Of a stretch of 64,000 bases of DNA, positions 59,077 through 64,000 are shown in pieces (position 1 is the first letter of the stretch; each line of letters opens with the position of its first letter). The translations under genes were made by a program, and so were the position numbers. The notes beneath the pieces are model-generated. The model ran no database searches and had not been told where the DNA came from. It saw only the letters and a program-made list of their open reading frames with translations. This DNA is from Impatiens glandulifera (taxonomy: Eukaryota > Streptophyta > Magnoliopsida > Ericales > Balsaminaceae), in NCBI RefSeq assembly GCF_907164915.1, contig NC_061869.1:14096221-14160220 (forward strand), written 5' to 3'.

Positions 59077-60416
59077 CTCTATTTCTTTCCTTTTTTTCTA
59101 TCCATAAATCTCTATCAATATATGTATATATATATTTATTTATGGTTGGTTGGTGGGTAAGTTTGATAAAAATGTGGATTCATGTAATTATGAGTCTATG
59201 ACTACTTTATAGTTAAGGCAAATTGATGACTCAAACACATTTATGAATTTGGATAAGATTATAGTTTTGATGATATTTATAAAATTTATTGAAATCCTTT
59301 TTATTTTATTAGTTAGTATATTATGTAAATATGAATCCAAATAAGATAAAGTTGTAAATAATATTTAATTACATATAACTTTAATAGTCCAATTTCAAAT
59401 AAAAAAATGGGCACAATTAATTATGATTATTATTTAGTACTTTATAATTAAATTTTCCTCTTTGAATTCAAAACCAAAATATAATATTAAAAAATTAGGT
59501 TTATTGTAGTATATATTACTACAATAGAGGATGAATTTAAAAACTCTACCTAAATCAATACATCACTTTCATTTTTTTTTTCTAAAACTTGATATTGATT
59601 AAACAAACTTATTCATCATCAACAACAATACATCATAAATAATATAACATCACACTTCATCCGATCATCATCAACATCATCATCCGATGCAAACCTCATT
59701 AATAGCCAACCAAAATGCAAAAATACATTAAATTGAAACGCTTCCTTTTTTTTTTCTCAATCAACTTGGAGAAATTGAAAACAATGAAGAGAACCAAAAG
59801 ATATAAGCTTCTCATGAACAACGTGATGACAATAGATAAAAAAAATAAAACAATGCTTTTCATTACAAAGAAATTCACCGCCGGAATATTCATTTTCCGA
59901 TCGTCGGTATATTCCGTTGAGAGGAGCATGCTTGCGATTAAATCTTAATCAGATCCTTTAAAGCCGAAGATAGATCAGATCAAAAAACAAGCGAAATATC
60001 ACAGTCCTTTCCATGCTTTTTAAGCATGAAAGCTCAAGCTTTAGAACTCGAACATTGTGAGAGTTTTTGCTGAACTCTTTAGTAGTTACACAATTTTATA
60101 TCGAAACCTAGTTATTTAATATTATATTTTAAATCTTTATTAATATAATATATGGTGTATTGTTGCTTAAAATGGACAATACTATCAAATAGTACATGTT
60201 TTTGTTTGAAATTCTATAATAGTTGATTTTAACAGCGGGCATTCAAGATCAATTGTTAAAAATCTCATCGCCACTTTTAATGATTTGACTTCATTCAACT
60301 TTGGTAATGTGAATAACAACATGCTCTAATACGTAAAGGCATTAAAATAATTAAAAAAATTAACAACACAATTAAAACTCGTCACTAAAAGCATATTACT
60401 AAAAGAATATGGAATT
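59077..60416. other. Spacer between peptide genes
   Basis: This AT-rich spacer probably includes the promoter of copy 1. At 59640-59960 there are short open frames on both strands in a low-complexity stretch rich in TCATCATC and AAAAAGGAA. Neither has a recognised domain or paralogue in the second repeat unit, so they are not called. Confidence 0.4.
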
Positions 60417-60510
60417 GAAGATATTTATTATTATAGCAAACATTTAACAATTATGCCAAGACATATTAGCTTATAATGAAGATACATGGTTTTCTCCGAC
60501 GATGAGTATT

Positions 60511-60744
60511 TCAATTGGTCTGAGTGAGTAATCGCCGAAACGGAGGGACACATGGTAATTCCACAGAATATGGTGAGCAATTTGGTCCTGATGGAGGGAC
60601 CAGACCCCTCTTTATTAGGTCAAACTTAACTTTCTCCGCCGCACCGGTCGCGGGACTACTCATGCAAGAAACTGTCATCACAAGGAAAATCATTAACACA
60701 ACTATCACTAGACTTGAACCACCACCGGACTTGCACATTGCCAT
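60511..60744 (-). CDS. Small secreted peptide precursor, copy 2
   Basis: The paralogue of the gene at 58843-59076, also 77 residues when started at ATG 60744 (MAMCKSGGGSS), which aligns with the copy 1 start. An in-frame ATG ten codons upstream (60774) would add a charged extension before the signal peptide and is less likely. Features: signal-peptide-like helix (VIVVLMIFLVMTVSC), middle TGAAEKVKFDLIKR, then KRGLVPPSGPNCSP with the full SGP motif, a second cysteine (ELPC) and RRLL. It probably encodes a precursor cleaved outside the cell. The IDA/PIP or CTNIP affinity is an inference from the short motif only. Confidence 0.7.
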   Translation of the reverse strand: MAMCKSGGGSSLVIVVLMIFLVMTVSCMSSPATGAAEKVKFDLIKRGLVPPSGPNCSPYSVELPCVPPFRRLLTQTN

Positions 60745-61600
60745 CTTTCTTTCTTCCCTTTTTTTTCTCTCCATAAATCTCTATCAATATATATTGTTGG
60801 TGGGTAAGTTTTGGTGATTATGTTGATCCATGTAATTAAGAGTCTTTGATTGCTTTATAGTCAAAAAGATGACAATCCTATTTGAAAATAACTTTTGAAT
60901 TTGGACAAGATTAATATAGTTTTGAGGATATTTATAAAATTTATTTTAAAACTTTTTATTTATGAGTTAGTATATTACATGAATATGAATATAAAGTTTT
61001 AGATAAAATTTTATTATATATAAATTTATTAGTCCAATTTCAAATAAAAAATGGACAGAAATATTTATTATTTTGTACTTTATATAATCCTGTTACCATT
61101 TAATGAGAATGACTTGTAATCTAATATAGGAAATTTATGCACTATTTTTAAGGAAGCAGTGTAAGATTGAATAAATTGGTGGTTGAATTTATCTTGAAAA
61201 GATTAAAAACAATCTTGATATAAATAGACTAGAGGCATTTGTAGGTTGATTTTTCATCTAAATATGTATCAAAAAAAATAAATTCTTAATTCATAATACT
61301 TAACACTTAATTCAATATTATACATACAATTGGCAATTAATTGAGTTTTCGTGATGTGAACTCGTTTTTTTACATCAAATTGGGAAGGGCCATTGAATTT
61401 GTTCACATAATAATTTTGATTCATAATTGTTGCTTAAAATGGGTAATACCAAAAAAAAAAAATACCTTGTTGCTCAAAATACCATTATGGTGAATTTTAA
61501 TCGGTCCGTCATTAAAATTCTCATAGCCACTTTTAATGATACGACTTCATCCAACTTTATTAAGGTCAATAACGGAGTTAAAAAGAGATGTAACAACACA

Positions 61601-62886
61601 ATTAAAATTTGCCACTAAAAACATATACAGAAATGAATCAAAATTATGTAAGATTTGAAAGTATGACTTTTTTAGCAACAGTGTCTTACCATCATAATGT
61701 TGTTGTTTAATGTTAATATTCCACTTTAAAATTGTGTTAAACAAATAACATAGCTAACTCAAGTACAAAAAATCGTGTCTCAAAAAGTAAAGTTTACGAG
61801 TTCAATTCTAACTAAAAACGTCTTCTAAATCAAAAAAATAAAATACAATAAAAATAAATAGATCAAACGTGTGTACAATTAATAATTTAAAATAAATAGG
61901 ATGAAATAAATCTTATATAACACAAAATTTGCAATTACCAATTATAAGAGTGGCTTTATAATTAAACCTTCACAAAAACTAGTTTTTTTTTGGTTCCACA
62001 TTCATACTATAATATGCATACTAAAAAATAATTAGGCACAATAAAATCACATTAAAGTAATGATAGAAATAAAAAATATATATATAATATGAATTTTCCT
62101 ACCCTTGAGCTCATTAAAATCTAATATTGATTCATAAGATGGTTCATTATATTTGCAACAAAAAATCAGATACTAATGTCAGTCATAAAAATTAACACGC
62201 TAAGAAGTTATATTCAATCAACCTAAAATATATATTTGTACTTCAATTGCCTATATAGTGTACAAAAGGTCAAGAAAAATGGAAGTGCAAAATGAAAAAT
62301 GATTATAACATGTGATTTACCAAAGTATGAAAATAACCATACTAGGCTAAATGACTTATATATGTGCAAAGAATAAGATATGAAATTCATAGAATTCAAT
62401 ACTATTTGGGAAATAATGAGAGTCTAGTCTGATGCTAAGTTTTTCAGTCAATATGAGAGTTAAATTTAAAGCAAATGCTATATGTACTACACAATTCATA
62501 ACTACAAGCACTATGTTGATAAACACTTCTTGGTACAAAATACTCCACTTAAAATCATGAATGGAAAATTTTAATTCTACATATTTTCTTTTCGTCTTAC
62601 AATTACTAATACACATTAAACGTGCACCTGATTTTCTTGCCATAGACTTCCCTGCAAGTGTAAAACCAAACCAGCCCTGAAACAATTGGACAAAAGGATT
62701 AAGTTTGATTCATCCTTTTTTTTCTGGATAAACTTTATAATATAACAAAATAAACACACATAGCATCAGCTTCTCTTCGCAGCTGTAACTGACCTATATA
62801 AACTCGACAGTGTTCCTATTCTTGACAACTAATATTCTGCAGGACATTCTCTCTTCTTCAATTATGGAAGGGATCAAACGTGTCAA
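61601..62886. other. Intergenic DNA downstream of chlorophyll synthase
   Basis: This probably holds the 3' UTR of the chlorophyll synthase gene at its right edge. A 109-codon minus-strand frame at 62356-62685 (FQGWFGFTLAGKSMARKSG) starts just after a possible acceptor TTGTTTCAG, but no family is recognised. Confidence 0.4.
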
Positions 62887-63246
62887 TCAGTGGCTAGTGG
62901 CTAAAGCAGTAACCAATAGGCCGAGAATAAGGAATGGTTGCGCACTAGCCTGGAATGTGATGATAGATCGATCAGTTAGTTGAAAATGAAGTTTCTGAGA
63001 AAGTTTAACAAACTTTACCTGATATTTGACATCGTATTTGACAGGGTCTTTGAGGAAATATTTAAACTGAAATAGAAGATAACAAAGTTTATTATGTTTT
63101 CACTTGATAATATCGTGCATTTACCACTCAATGGTAGAGATGGCAATGAAGCAGGGGCCATTTTCCTTTGGGAGTTTGTCCTCTCTACCATCCCGTAAAC
63201 ATTAAGTTTGGGAATATTCCCACGAAACACCGTTTACACTAACTTA

Positions 63247-63292
<46 letters not shown>

Positions 63293-63453
63293 TGTGCGAG
63301 GTAGATGGGAAGTGGGGTATGTAAATATCATGTACTCATAGCTGTACTCTTTGATCTAATTGGCCGAGTTTCTTACCTGGAAAAATACTTGTGGAACTAT
63401 CAATGCTAGTAAAGCCAATGCGTAATTTGGCTTACCTACAGCTAGCAAATAAC
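62887..63453 (-). CDS. CHLG: Chlorophyll synthase, last three exons (gene continues beyond window)
   Basis: This enzyme prenylates chlorophyllide in the thylakoid membrane, the last step of chlorophyll formation. Three exons with GT-AG borders were found. 63453-63377 encodes (G)YLLAVGKPNYALALLALI..FFQ. 63066-63019 encodes FKYFLKDPVKYDVKYQ. 62949-62887 encodes ASAQPFLILGLLVTALATSH and the stop. These match the conserved C-terminus of plant chlorophyll synthases, a UbiA-type membrane prenyltransferase. The reading frame stays open through all three joins: the first exon begins in phase 2, the other two in phase 0. No defect is visible. Upstream exons with the catalytic Asp-rich motifs lie beyond 64000. 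Confidence 0.93.
63067..63376 (-). other. Chlorophyll synthase intron with MITE-like and (AT)n insertions
   Basis: The intron between two CHLG exons contains GTAGAGATGGCAATGAAGCAGGGGCC (about 63129-63160), typical of hAT-type miniature elements, and an (AT)n tract at about 63250-63289. Confidence 0.5.
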
Positions 63454-64000
63454 CTGTTGCAAGAATATTCATTCAGTTAGCAACTTTGTTTCGAATAGGA
63501 AGAAACACGAAAGCCATAGTATAGGAAGTTTAATGGGGTTTCTTTCCTCAATTTGCAAGTTCATGGAGTGAAAATAATTAAAATCAATATTAAAAAACCA
63601 ACTGCATAGTAAGTTGATATGCCTAAGCCTTTTTGTACAAAAACCTTTAAGCATTCCTTACTCATTTTGCAATAATTCAAAGAGCTGTAATTAAAACCTT
63701 ATGGTGTAATTGTAAATCCATGTGCATCATATCCATAACGGTATCATAAACAACATAGTCAAAGAAACTTTCAGGTTGATTTATATTGGCTTTAGCATGA
63801 AACTGTTTTTGTCATTTCAAAATTTTCAAAGTAAAAAATGAAAGTAATATTGTTTGTATTTGATATGAAAAGTGTGATTGGACTAGATAAAACTTTTTAA
63901 AGTGAAATGTTATTGAAAAAAGTGATTTTTTGACAAATTTTTCGATTATGCTAAAAAAAATGGTTGATGACAATTTTAGCCAAATGTTTTTTTTAACATT
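63454..64000 (-). other. Upstream intron of chlorophyll synthase, no exon seen
   Basis: By family structure the preceding CHLG exon should end in a single G that completes the Gly codon of GYLLA. No such exon was recognised to the window edge, so this is read as intron. Confidence 0.5.

Larger units (their letters stand above)
58757..61600. repeat. Tandem duplication containing two small peptide genes
   Basis: 58757-59480 matches 60417-61090, and 60161-60300 matches 61425-61565 (TTGTTGCTTAAAATGG; CACTTTTAATGAT). The repeat period is therefore roughly 1.3-1.7 kb. Shared landmarks near the genes are ACAAACATGTAAC / GCAAACATTTAAC and TTTCAATTGGTC.GAGTGAGTAATCG. Each unit carries one peptide gene on the minus strand. 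Confidence 0.8.

Noticed and set aside
59699..59948. Overlapping 76- and 77-codon frames on both strands
   Set aside because: The DNA is low complexity and Lys/Phe-rich, no homologous frame exists in the sister repeat unit, and neither strand shows a domain. A small membrane peptide cannot be fully excluded.

Overview
This is nuclear DNA from a flowering plant, most likely a eudicot. Three things support this. There are intron-containing plant genes: a wall-associated receptor kinase family and the 3' end of chlorophyll synthase. There are several plant retrotransposon families primed by initiator tRNA-Met. There are also decayed plastid-derived fragments. The background is very AT-rich, and most of the window is layered transposable elements, many broken and nested. 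The sequence alone does not identify the species.

Layout. 1-4700: AT-rich DNA holding a large LTR-like element (1243-3194) whose interior is an array of the palindromic motif TTAGACGTGCAGTCTAA, with a 133-bp higher-order period. 4886-8299 (minus): an intact three-exon wall-associated kinase-like gene (WAKL-1, predicted 774 aa). 8690-17640: intergenic DNA with two plastid-derived fragments (rpoC2, 23S rRNA), MITE-like DNA, a GC-rich degenerate repeat and unidentified GC-rich islands. 17642-22385 (minus): a 5'-truncated LINE. It was split by a hAT-type element (17870-20522, 8-bp TSD) carrying a giant inverted repeat built from short satellite units. 23200-26016 (minus): a broken Copia gag-protease fragment with its 5' LTR. 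26204-33481 (minus): WAKL-2, a paralogue of WAKL-1. Its kinase exon is interrupted by a very young Copia element (26438-30353, LTRs identical by eye, TSD GGCCT).

33575-42917: an old, decayed Copia element. It was hit by a second Copia (36221-41004, minus, TSD TTATG) and by a hAT MITE (41309-42055). 43570-45120 and 53640-54870: blocks collinear with DNA flanking WAKL-1, which suggests that the WAKL genes belong to a large segmental duplication later expanded by insertions. 45850-51230 (minus): a nearly full-length but decayed LINE. 52264-53461: a Mutator-like element apparently carrying a coiled-coil gene fragment. 55045-57420: an 88-bp minisatellite, then long TA tracts. 57875-58561: a hAT MITE. 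58757-61600: a tandem duplication holding two small secreted-peptide genes on the minus strand. 62887-64000: the last three exons of chlorophyll synthase (minus), running out of the window.

The host genes do not form one pathway. WAKL genes are cell-surface receptors, the small peptides may be secreted signals, and chlorophyll synthase acts in the plastid. The main story is a WAKL duplication, one copy of which was recently broken by an internally deleted Copia, inside a densely nested repeat landscape.
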